This document shows positions 51,331 through 59,481 of a stretch of DNA of 64,000 bases, in pieces (within the stretch, counting starts at the first letter, position 1; each line of letters opens with the position of its first letter). The DNA comes from CBFHMJ01 sp965656875 (GTDB lineage: Bacteria > Pseudomonadota > Gammaproteobacteria > Enterobacterales > Alteromonadaceae): the NCBI GenBank assembly GCA_965656875.1, contig CBFHMJ010000054.1, forward strand, positions 151,608 through 215,607, in the 5' to 3' direction. The translations under genes were made by a program, and so were the position numbers. The notes under the pieces are model-generated. The model did no database searches. It was not told where the DNA came from and saw nothing but the letters and a program-made list of their open reading frames with translations.

Positions 51331-52101
51331 CTATTGCGCTGTTGCGATTGAATCCATGTTAGCGGCTTGCAATGAAGCATTGTGGCGAAACATGGGTAAA
51401 GTATCGGTGATATCAAAAACATGTCGGGATAACGATGAAACATCATCACTCATGATAAAAATAAAAGCAGGACGACCACTATCAGCTTCAAACCATAACT
51501 GATCAGCATCAGTTTTTCCGCAATCGATTTGGTAATTGGCCTGGCTGTCAAAAATTAACTGATAAGCTCTGTCTGATGTTACTGATGGTAAACAGCTTCC
51601 TGAGTAACGACTCTCACAGGTATCACAATAAGGAGAATGATTGCTAACCAGTACGTTGCCTCGTTGATCTGATTTTGCACCGCCAAATTCAAACAATTTT
51701 TCCTGACCACATAATGTAAAGCCAAAACCAGGTGATTTGTGTTGTTTAACACAAGTTTGTGATGTCAGGCATTTTCCAACTTTGTCATACCAACTCATCA
51801 ACAACGTATGTTTATCAATGACCACATTCATCGCTGACGTTGTCATTGTGAGTTCGTTTGCGGATGAAGAAATAGTCGTATCTTTAGTTGGTCTGAAAAA
51901 GCTCAGGGATTTTCTGACGGTACTTACGCTTGGTAAGTCTTCTTTTGCGATATAAAGTACTTCAATCGCATTTTGCGTAAGTATTGATACCCAGATCTCG
52001 CCCTGGTTTGTTTCAATTGTTAAACGACGTTTGTCAAAAGAAAAACCTTGATAACGTAAATCAGGGTGATGGTTGTTTAGTCTTTCCTCAGTTGCGTTCA
52101 T
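51331..52101 (-). CDS. Stand-alone GH31-type N-terminal beta-sandwich domain protein
   Basis: A 256-residue protein resembling only the N-terminal domain that precedes the barrel of GH31 alpha-glucosidases: LTIETNQGEIWVSILTQNAIEVLY, LTMTTSAMNVVIDKHTLLMSWYDKVGK, EKLFEFGGAKSDQRGN (the usual yGLGE...DRRG region), RAYQLIFDSQANYQIDCG and RHVFDITDTLP. The catalytic TIM barrel with its two Asp is absent, and no remnant follows in the 850 bases downstream. It has its own start with GGAGG nearby (AAGGAGGTCTCGC before ATG) and its own terminator, so it seems deliberately short rather than freshly broken. It may bind sugars. It lies beside the GH63 locus. Confidence 0.7.
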   Translation of the reverse strand: MNATEERLNNHHPDLRYQGFSFDKRRLTIETNQGEIWVSILTQNAIEVLYIAKEDLPSVSTVRKSLSFFRPTKDTTISSSANELTMTTSAMNVVIDKHTLLMSWYDKVGKCLTSQTCVKQHKSPGFGFTLCGQEKLFEFGGAKSDQRGNVLVSNHSPYCDTCESRYSGSCLPSVTSDRAYQLIFDSQANYQIDCGKTDADQLWFEADSGRPAFIFIMSDDVSSLSRHVFDITDTLPMFRHNASLQAANMDSIATAQ

Positions 52102-52481
52102 CTGCGAGACCTCCTTAATCAGGATCTATTATTTTTATTACTGTGTCGTGTACTCACCAACAACACGCCTGGTTGGTTTTTACTTAAATTCACAACGGTT
52201 TCCACATTGTTGCTGTGAACAAGCATCACGGTATTAATTCATCACCCACGCCATGAATGATAGTTAATACTGGTTCATTAAAAGAATTATGAACGCTTTT
52301 ATCATAATATTCATTCAAAAATTACAAATAATTAACCTTACTATATACCAAACAGAGATTTTTACGGTTTAAACAGCATTTAAGGTACAAATAAAATGGG
52401 AAAGAATAAAGTAAATAAAAAGAGAGCGCCTTGATGACGCTCAAAAAATCAGACATAAAATCAAACTGATTAACGTTATAT
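52102..52481. other. Gene-free interval, 380 bp
   Basis: AT-rich spacer upstream of the orphan GH31-domain gene and downstream of the symporter. Contains the symporter terminator at 52412-52442; otherwise presumed promoter sequence only. Confidence 0.5.
52412..52442 (-). terminator. Terminator of the TonB receptor-symporter operon
   Basis: On the minus strand GAGCGTC-ATCAA-GGCGCTC forms a short stem with one mismatch, followed by TCTTTTTATTT. It lies about 40 bases after the symporter stop. Confidence 0.7.
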
Positions 52482-54086
52482 TTATGTAGATAGTAGTACA
52501 GGCAGGGAAAAGCTGATCACCAACATCAGAACAAAGGCACTCAACAGCAGAACAATGTCCCGAGGTTCGAGCAAACTGGTTGATTCAGCAGGCTGGTTGG
52601 CGGGTAATGATGGATCTTTCGGCGTATCGGACTGTGAGCACGGTTGAGCTTTTATTAATGCTAACATCAACCATGAAACCCCCAGGGTGACTGCCAGCCC
52701 AATAAAATTCCACCAGAACCAGAAAACATTCGGGACATAGCGCCAGAAGATAACGTTAACCAGAACGCCACATACGAGACCTGGATTTACATGTTTGCCG
52801 GACAATCGCTTATCCAGTACCGCCAGTAGAAAAATCGCCAGAATCGGACCGTAGAATACCGAACCTACCTTATTAATTGCTTCGATGACCGTTGCAGCAA
52901 TATCTCCGCCAAAAAACGACAACACCAGGGTAACAAGCCCCCAGAATAACGAAAGGTATTTAGCGTTGCTGAGGTACTCTTTATCTGAAAACGTCTTACC
53001 AGACAGTCGTTTGTAGTCTTCAAGCGTTACGGCGGCCAGGGAATTAATGGTTGAACTGAGAGATGACATAGCGGCAGACAGTATGGCGACCACCAACAGG
53101 CCAATCACACCATGAGGTAGATAATGCAAAATGAACATGGGAATCATCCAGTCGGGCTTATCATCTGGGATGAGTTGACCAAATTCTGGCGTTGTCATAG
53201 CCAGTGTGCCTATAATCAGGCCGGAAAAACAATAGAGGAGTGTGACAGGAAAACGAAAAAGACCATTCGCCATCAAGGTAAATTTTAACTGCTTTGGATT
53301 GCTGGCGGATAAGGCTCGTTGTGCTTGTGTCTGGTCACAGCCATAGTAGCTGGCGTATAGCACAATCCCACCAAAAATCATTGGAAGCAGACCAAAGCTG
53401 TCACCGGAAAATCCAAATGAATCAGGCAGAATTGCCTGAACTCGTGTTTGATCAACCTGAGCTACAAATGCATCAACACCGCCGAGTTGCATCAGACCAT
53501 AGTATGCACAAAGTCCGGTGCCAATGATGATGATAACCATTTGAATGACATCACCATAAACAACCGCTTTCATCCCGCCCTGCCATGAATAAGCAACCGT
53601 AATGACGCCGATAACGATGATAGATTGCCACAGTGTGACATCCATTGTGGTCTGAAGAATCATTGACACTGCATAAATCATAATGCCGGTTGAGAATGCT
53701 CGACTGAATTGAAAAATCACACTGAGCAGCACACGAGAGGGACGGCCAAAGCGTTGTTCAAGATAGTCATAGATACTCACGACGCCAGATCGATAAAGAG
53801 CAGGCATGATGGTGCTAAGCAGTAAGATCATCGCCAGAGGAACAGCCAGTTCGTAAGACAGCCATTTTAATCCGCCATCTTCCCGCAAGCCTACAAATGC
53901 AGGCGCAGAAACAAAACTAATGGCGGAAAGCTGTGTAGCCATGACTGACAGTGTCAGGGATTTCCAACTAAGAGAACGGCCCCCCAGAAAGTAATCCTGA
54001 CTGGAAGACTGGTGACGCAACATATATCCCATGCCCATGAGCAAAAAGAGATAGGCGGCAACTAAAGAGTAATCGAGCCAATTCAT
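52482..54086 (-). CDS. Sodium:solute symporter (SSS family)
   Basis: A 534-residue inner-membrane transporter of the SLC5-like family. It opens MNWLDYSLVAAYLFLLMGMGYML and continues with the classical DYFLGGRSLSWKSLTLSVMATQLSAISFVSAPAF segment; about 13-14 hydrophobic helices follow, including YSWQGGMKAVVYGDVIQMVIIIIG and the AILSAAMSSLSSTINSLAAV sodium-site region. Family members import sugars, sialic acid, myo-inositol or other solutes with sodium. It lies 43 bases after the TonB receptor in the same operon and is divergent from the glycosidase/isomerase genes, so it probably imports the product released or admitted by this locus. Confidence 0.93.
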   Translation of the reverse strand: MNWLDYSLVAAYLFLLMGMGYMLRHQSSSQDYFLGGRSLSWKSLTLSVMATQLSAISFVSAPAFVGLREDGGLKWLSYELAVPLAMILLLSTIMPALYRSGVVSIYDYLEQRFGRPSRVLLSVIFQFSRAFSTGIMIYAVSMILQTTMDVTLWQSIIVIGVITVAYSWQGGMKAVVYGDVIQMVIIIIGTGLCAYYGLMQLGGVDAFVAQVDQTRVQAILPDSFGFSGDSFGLLPMIFGGIVLYASYYGCDQTQAQRALSASNPKQLKFTLMANGLFRFPVTLLYCFSGLIIGTLAMTTPEFGQLIPDDKPDWMIPMFILHYLPHGVIGLLVVAILSAAMSSLSSTINSLAAVTLEDYKRLSGKTFSDKEYLSNAKYLSLFWGLVTLVLSFFGGDIAATVIEAINKVGSVFYGPILAIFLLAVLDKRLSGKHVNPGLVCGVLVNVIFWRYVPNVFWFWWNFIGLAVTLGVSWLMLALIKAQPCSQSDTPKDPSLPANQPAESTSLLEPRDIVLLLSAFVLMLVISFSLPVLLST

Positions 54087-54129
54087 GATGTGTTCTTATT
54101 CTTGTTCATATTGTTGTTAACTGTTGAGA

Positions 54130-56592
54130 TTAAAAATCGTACCGGATACGCAAGGCGTAACGTCGGGGTAAAATCGGCCGTCCAACAAACCATTGATTAT
54201 CGACTGTTTGATTATTGCCCTGGCGAGGTGAACCTTCAGTAATGCCATCGTCATCAAACAGATTAAAAATACTAACGCTGGCTCTGAGTTGTTTTCCATC
54301 ACCCATTGACCAGGTATAACCCGCGTCAAGACGGAACAGATTAAATGAACTTAGACGGACGGTGTTTGCGTCATTCGCGAAGTTATCACCATGATAACTG
54401 TGATAGATGGATGCATCCCATTCGCCGTCATCGTATTTGATACCGGTATTAACAAGCAAATCCGGTTTTCGTCTCAGTTCCTTACCAATCACATCTGGAT
54501 TGGCATCGTAGTCTTTAAACTCGTGATCCTGCCATGTCAGGTTAGCATCTACCTGAATGGTATCAGTCAGCTGATATTGTCCGGTCAACTCAACGCCCCA
54601 GGCATCTGTGGATTGCGTGATCGGGATTTCAACGACGCCACCCTGATCATCATTCACGAAGTCAACGGTTTTACGATTGTCCAGATTGGTAAAGAAGACG
54701 GCAGCGGTGCCTATAAATTGATTATCAAAGTACTTTAAGCCCAGTTCACCCTGACGAATGATTTCAGCTTCGTAACTGCCAGGCTCGCCGAGACTGTTAA
54801 ACCGAACACCACGGATCTCCGGGAAGAAAAACCCGCGAGATAAGTTTGTGTAGACATTCATGTTATCCGACAAGCGGTAAAGTGCGGCCCCTGAAATTGC
54901 CCATTCACTGGCTGTGACCTCACCAATAGTAAATAAGCCATTACCTGCTCGATTTCGGCGAAGATTAGGATGTAACGTAATATCTTCTGATAATGTTACC
55001 CAGTCGCTGCCTTCCTGATGAATGTCGCCTTCTATATGCTCCCAGCGAACACCTAAGTCGAAAATCCAGCGATCATTTTCAAATTGATCAGCCAGGTAAA
55101 AGGCATAGCGGGTGGCTTCCAGTGTTTTGTTGCTGTAACTAATGCCAGGGCCAAGTAACCCGTTCTGTGAAACGGTTACGTTTGTTCCTTCAACGCCAGA
55201 AATACTGCCATCGGTATCAGTTACTGTGAGATTGACCAGGCGGGGAGTATTATTGAATTCAGCCAGGTAAGTGGTAATGACATTATCGTCATCGGCTTCG
55301 GCTTTGGAAAAATAGCTGCCGAACGTAATTGTGTGATCAAATTCAAACGCTTCTAAGGTTTTAGCCAGATTGATTTCGGCTGAAAAATCCTCGGCAGGAC
55401 GATCTCTGTCAAGAATTCGATTAGCGAATAACAAGTAATCAGCCGGCAATGCTTCACCAGTATCTGCCCAGGTAAAAGCCGCATTAGCGATGCCGGGTAA
55501 TCCTCTGTTCGCCAGATATTGCGCCTGAGTTTCGGGGATATTAGTAATACCATCACCGTCCAGGAACAAGTTAAATTCATGGTCATAGTCGGCGTAATGT
55601 GCTTTGGCATTAAGTGACAAGTCGTCAGACAAATCTTTATTAAATTCAATGGTAATCGCGCCACCTTGGGTTGTTACCCCGTCTTCAATGGGCGTATCGT
55701 ACTGCCCGGTAGCGGTCTGATAGGAAAGCGCTGATGCATGATGTGTCTGTGTGGAATAGACGGAACGGCCATCATTACCCTGTGCGCGACTTTTGTCCTC
55801 GCCGTTGAGCGGGAAGGGCAGGAAGAACTGTACATCGTCATCGATCAGTTGGGTATAAACCGTAAATGAACCTGTGCCATCCTCAAATTCTTTATGGATA
55901 TTACCTCTGAACTGTCCACCTTTAGTTTCTAATCCGGTGTCGATTGGGCCTTCATCGTAACGATAAAACCCGGATACTGCGTAATATAATCCCTGGTCAT
56001 TGAGCGGTCCGCTATTGGTAAAATCGACACGAGTTCGACCTTCTTCCGCGACTTCAAGTTGAACTGTGCTTTCAAACTCATCTCCGCCTTTCTTCGTAAT
56101 ATAGTTAATAATCCCGGCAACTGAGCCTGGTCCAAACAGGTTGGAGACACCGCCCCGTACAAATTCTAATCGTTCAATGCCAAGGTCGTTGCGGAAGTAC
56201 ACATCAAAGGCTGATGAATTCAGACCAAAAGTAGAAAAAGCTGGGCTGCCATCAATGAGAATCGGTGTAAATTGAAATTGCCCTGCGGAGGGTAAGCCTC
56301 GTACTTGTAAATTAGTTGCTACTTCACCGCCTCCGCCTTCAACTTTGACTCCGGGAACGGTGCGTAAAACATCAGCCTGGCTGCTAAATGAAAGCTTGAT
56401 TAAATCGTGTGCATTAATTTGGGTCACTGACATGGGAGTATCAGCAACAGCACGCCCTTTACTGGTGCCTGTCACAATGATGCGTTCAATATTTTCGTCT
56501 GATGGCTTAGCTTCTTCAGCGATTACATAACCTGAAAAGGATGCTGTCATCAGAACCATAGAAATTGTTTGGGCAAGAATTGTTTTTCTCAT
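54130..56592 (-). CDS. TonB-dependent outer-membrane receptor
   Basis: The frame extends to 56646, but the Met at 56592 begins the signal peptide (MRKTILAQTISMVLMTASFSGYVIAEE), giving 820 residues. A TonB-box-like IERIIVTGT follows. The plug domain (~45-165) has MSVTQINAHDLIK, LRTVPGVKVEGGGGEVATNLQVRGLPS and RNDLGIERLEFVRGGVSNLFGPGSVAGIINYITKKGG. A 22-strand barrel ends in RYALRIRYDF. Such receptors take up siderophores, vitamins or oligosaccharides using energy from TonB/ExbBD. First gene of an operon with the sodium symporter; context points to a carbohydrate or glycosylated osmolyte rather than iron. Confidence 0.95.
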   Translation of the reverse strand: MRKTILAQTISMVLMTASFSGYVIAEEAKPSDENIERIIVTGTSKGRAVADTPMSVTQINAHDLIKLSFSSQADVLRTVPGVKVEGGGGEVATNLQVRGLPSAGQFQFTPILIDGSPAFSTFGLNSSAFDVYFRNDLGIERLEFVRGGVSNLFGPGSVAGIINYITKKGGDEFESTVQLEVAEEGRTRVDFTNSGPLNDQGLYYAVSGFYRYDEGPIDTGLETKGGQFRGNIHKEFEDGTGSFTVYTQLIDDDVQFFLPFPLNGEDKSRAQGNDGRSVYSTQTHHASALSYQTATGQYDTPIEDGVTTQGGAITIEFNKDLSDDLSLNAKAHYADYDHEFNLFLDGDGITNIPETQAQYLANRGLPGIANAAFTWADTGEALPADYLLFANRILDRDRPAEDFSAEINLAKTLEAFEFDHTITFGSYFSKAEADDDNVITTYLAEFNNTPRLVNLTVTDTDGSISGVEGTNVTVSQNGLLGPGISYSNKTLEATRYAFYLADQFENDRWIFDLGVRWEHIEGDIHQEGSDWVTLSEDITLHPNLRRNRAGNGLFTIGEVTASEWAISGAALYRLSDNMNVYTNLSRGFFFPEIRGVRFNSLGEPGSYEAEIIRQGELGLKYFDNQFIGTAAVFFTNLDNRKTVDFVNDDQGGVVEIPITQSTDAWGVELTGQYQLTDTIQVDANLTWQDHEFKDYDANPDVIGKELRRKPDLLVNTGIKYDDGEWDASIYHSYHGDNFANDANTVRLSSFNLFRLDAGYTWSMGDGKQLRASVSIFNLFDDDGITEGSPRQGNNQTVDNQWFVGRPILPRRYALRIRYDF

Positions 56593-56692
56593 GGTAACCA
56601 CACTTTTTGTTTTTATTTTTAGCAACATATCAACATTTACGGTCATACCTGTCCGGGAGTAAACGTCATCTCTGTACGGTATTCGAGCATCA

Positions 56693-56718
56693 GTTAATCA
56701 CATTAAATTTAGATTAAC
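56693..56718. promoter_or_regulatory. Inverted repeat in the divergent control region of the carbohydrate locus
   Basis: GTTAATC, 12 bases, GATTAAC: perfect 7-base arms between the TonB receptor and GH63 genes. Its position is suitable for coordinating both operons. No regulator gene is adjacent. Confidence 0.4.
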
Positions 56719-56855
56719 AACTCAAAGTGGGTGTTAATATTCGATCAAATATGATTTATTACAGTGCAAAAGACTCACTATGAATATTAAAATATGCAAT
56801 GCACTGAATTGGCGCGAGTGGTCTGGCGGTCATCAGTCTGCTTAAAGGAACTACC

Positions 56856-58124
56856 ATGATAGATAATCAGCAACGCATTGAAAATGCGAGAAAAATTTTA
56901 GTAGAGAACGATATGGGTGGCTACACGGTGCCAACGCATGGTTTGTATCCGTTCCAGTGGAACTGGGATGCAGCGATCACTGCACTGGGCTGGGCTACCT
57001 TTGACGAGGCGCGTGCCTGGGAAGAAGTCCAATATTTACTTAAAGGTCAATGGGATAACGGAATGATCCCACATATTGTTTTCCACAAAGAGGTTGATAC
57101 GTATTATCCAGGCGCTGATGTCTGGGGTACTGACGGCTCACCCAGAACAACATCCATAACTCAACCTGCCGTGTTGGCCAGTGTAGTGAAACAACTTTAT
57201 GACAATGCCAATGACAAGCTTTTAGCGTCTCAACAACTAAAAGAACTCTTACCAGGTATTATTGCCTGGCACGAATGGTGGTATCGGGAACGTGATCCTG
57301 AAAATACCGGGCTGGTGGTGAGTTATCACCCCTGGGAATCCGGAATGGATAACAGCCCGGCCTGGGATTTCGCACTGGCTGAAGTTCCACCGGTTTCCTG
57401 GCAGTATGAACGTGCGGATTTGACTCATGTTGATGCTGAACAACGGCCTCATCAGAAAGAATATGATCGATACTTATATCTGGTTGATTTCTTTAAGCAT
57501 AATAACTTTGATAGTCACAAGATTTATCAGGATTCACCTTACAAAGTTCAGGATATTTGTCTGATCGCGATATTACACAAAGCGACCAAAGACTTACTGG
57601 CTGTCTGTAAAGAAAGTGGTTTTGAGCATGCGGGGTTGAACGGACTGGCAGAAAAAGTGGTTAAAACTCAGGCAGCCATCGCATCATTGTGGCATCCGTC
57701 TCAAAAAAGTTTCCTTAGTCGCGACGTGGTTCACAATCGATGGTGTGAAGAAAGGACCACAGGTACACTGATGGCACTTTATGCCGGGTTGATGGATCAA
57801 AAACAAGCTGAAATGACAAAAAGTTTGTTGCAAGATTGGTTAGCAAAAAGTAAATATGGTATCGCTTCAACCTGGCCCGGAAGTCAGTCGTTTGAACCTC
57901 AACGGTATTGGCGTGGACCCGTCTGGCTTCACATCAACTGGCTTGTTTGGTTAGGTATCAAAGAATATGGCTGGCAAGACCTCGCTGATGAGGTTAAAGC
58001 AACGTCAACAACATTAATCACTAAAACTGGATTTTACGAATACTTTAACTGTGACACCGGTGAAGGGTGTGGCGGCGATAAGTTTTCCTGGACTGCGGCC
58101 ATTGCGATGCACTGGTTGTTATAG
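56856..58124 (+). CDS. GH63 glycosidase, mannosylglycerate/glucosylglycerate hydrolase type
   Basis: A 422-residue (alpha/alpha)6-barrel enzyme. Signatures of the bacterial GH63 glycosylglycerate hydrolases are clear: GYTVPTHGLYPFQWNWDAA (18-40), GQWDNGMIPHIVFHKE, HPWESGMDNSPAWD (158-171, candidate general acid Asp165), YWRGPVWLHINWLVWLG, and GFYEYFNCDTGEGCGG (candidate base Glu395). There is no signal peptide, so it works in the cytoplasm on imported substrate. Known members split 2-O-alpha-mannosyl- or glucosylglycerate into hexose and glycerate. The adjacent isomerase favours a mannose product. TAAAGGAAC precedes the ATG. Substrate choice remains an inference. Confidence 0.88.
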   Translation: MIDNQQRIENARKILVENDMGGYTVPTHGLYPFQWNWDAAITALGWATFDEARAWEEVQYLLKGQWDNGMIPHIVFHKEVDTYYPGADVWGTDGSPRTTSITQPAVLASVVKQLYDNANDKLLASQQLKELLPGIIAWHEWWYRERDPENTGLVVSYHPWESGMDNSPAWDFALAEVPPVSWQYERADLTHVDAEQRPHQKEYDRYLYLVDFFKHNNFDSHKIYQDSPYKVQDICLIAILHKATKDLLAVCKESGFEHAGLNGLAEKVVKTQAAIASLWHPSQKSFLSRDVVHNRWCEERTTGTLMALYAGLMDQKQAEMTKSLLQDWLAKSKYGIASTWPGSQSFEPQRYWRGPVWLHINWLVWLGIKEYGWQDLADEVKATSTTLITKTGFYEYFNCDTGEGCGGDKFSWTAAIAMHWLL

Positions 58125-58153
58125 CCAGAGCAGGGTGCTTCAAAGAACAGAAA

Positions 58154-58198
58154 AGGTAAATCAGTGCCCGACCACGGTAACATCGCACTGATTTGCCT
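58154..58198 (+). promoter_or_regulatory. Long hairpin between the GH63 and AGE genes
   Basis: AGGTAAATCAGTGC (58154-58167) and GCACTGATTTGCCT (58185-58198) pair over 14 bases with one G:T pair and a 17-base loop. Without a T-run it is more likely an mRNA processing or stabilising element, or a translation attenuator for the downstream gene. Confidence 0.6.
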
Positions 58199-58221
58199 GA
58201 ACCAATAAAAGAGGCATTGTT

Positions 58222-59451
58222 ATGTATCCCGACTTTGACAGTAAACAATTCTTACGTCAGCACATCGACAGCATTTTGTCGTTTTACGACCCTAATATTG
58301 ATGATCCAAACGGAGGCTTTTATCAGAATTTCAACGATGATGGCACTGTTTACGATTATCAAACCCGCCACTTAGTCAGTTCCTGCCGATTCGTGTTTAA
58401 TTACGCAAATGCCTGGTTACAATTTCGACGTAAAAAAGACCTGAGTCGGGTGATGAATGGGGTGTCTTTCTTGCGGCGACATCATCTGAATCCTGAAACT
58501 GGTGGCTATGCCTGGCTACTGGACACGCGCCATGGTCACTCTATTGTTAAAGACGGGACGAATCATTGTTATGGTCTGGCATTCGTTTTACTGGCTTACA
58601 GTTATGCACACAGAGCTGGAATTGCAGGTGCTGAAGAGTTTATCGAGGAAACATGGCAAACCATGAACCGTTATTTCTGGGATGAAAAACACGGCCTGTA
58701 TAAGGACGAATATAACAGTGATTTCAGTGTGTGCAGTACCTATCGTGGTCAAAATGCTAATATGCACAGTTGTGAAGCGTTAATTGCCGCGTATAACGCA
58801 ACAGGTGAAGAGAAGTTTTTGACTCGGGCATTTACCATCGCTCATAACATTGTAAATACTCAGACCAGTAAAACCGATGGCTTGATTTGGGAGCATTACA
58901 ACGAGAACTGGCAGGTAGACTGGGATTACAACAAAACCGATCCGAAGAATCTGTTTCGTCCCTGGGGTTATCAGCCGGGACATCATACGGAATGGAGTAA
59001 GTTGCTGTTAATGTTGAATCAAATCAGACCTCAGCCCTGGTTGGTTCAGCGAGCGCAGGCCCTGTTTGACCGAGCGATGGCGTTGGCCTGGGACAGAGCC
59101 AATGGCGGTATTTGTTACGGATTTTCACCTAATGGTGATATTTGTGATGGAGATAAGTATTTCTGGGTGCAAGCTGAAACGATGGCTGCTGCATCATTGT
59201 TGATGCGGGAAACTGGTCATCCAAAATACCAACATTGGTACACTCAAATTTGGGAATATTGCTGGGAGCATTTGATTGATCACCAGTATGGTGCCTGGTT
59301 TCGTATTTTGAATCACAGTAACGAAAAATATGACAACCGGAAAAGTCCGGTGGGGAAAACGGATTATCATACCCTCGGCGCGTGCATCGATGTGCTGACA
59401 AAAGGGCATATCAGTCAACTGACGGATCAGTCCCACAGTTTTGTCGCATAA
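58222..59451 (+). CDS. AGE-superfamily isomerase, probably D-mannose isomerase
   Basis: A 409-residue (alpha/alpha)6-barrel protein of the N-acylglucosamine 2-epimerase superfamily. Diagnostic stretches: TRHLVSSCRFVFNYANAWL, DGTNHCYGLAFVLLAYSYAHRAG, GQNANMHSCEALIAAYNATGE, RPWGYQPGHHTEWSKLLLML (two catalytic-type His) and DKYFWVQAETMAAASLL. Length and motifs suit mannose isomerases/YihS-type aldose-ketose isomerases better than renin-binding-protein epimerases. It would convert mannose released by the GH63 enzyme to fructose. It lies 97 bases after the GH63 gene in one operon, with a stable hairpin between. Epimerase activity on another sugar cannot be excluded. Confidence 0.88.
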   Translation: MYPDFDSKQFLRQHIDSILSFYDPNIDDPNGGFYQNFNDDGTVYDYQTRHLVSSCRFVFNYANAWLQFRRKKDLSRVMNGVSFLRRHHLNPETGGYAWLLDTRHGHSIVKDGTNHCYGLAFVLLAYSYAHRAGIAGAEEFIEETWQTMNRYFWDEKHGLYKDEYNSDFSVCSTYRGQNANMHSCEALIAAYNATGEEKFLTRAFTIAHNIVNTQTSKTDGLIWEHYNENWQVDWDYNKTDPKNLFRPWGYQPGHHTEWSKLLLMLNQIRPQPWLVQRAQALFDRAMALAWDRANGGICYGFSPNGDICDGDKYFWVQAETMAAASLLMRETGHPKYQHWYTQIWEYCWEHLIDHQYGAWFRILNHSNEKYDNRKSPVGKTDYHTLGACIDVLTKGHISQLTDQSHSFVA

Positions 59452-59481
59452 ATAGTCGGTGATTGATCACGTTATAATTCG

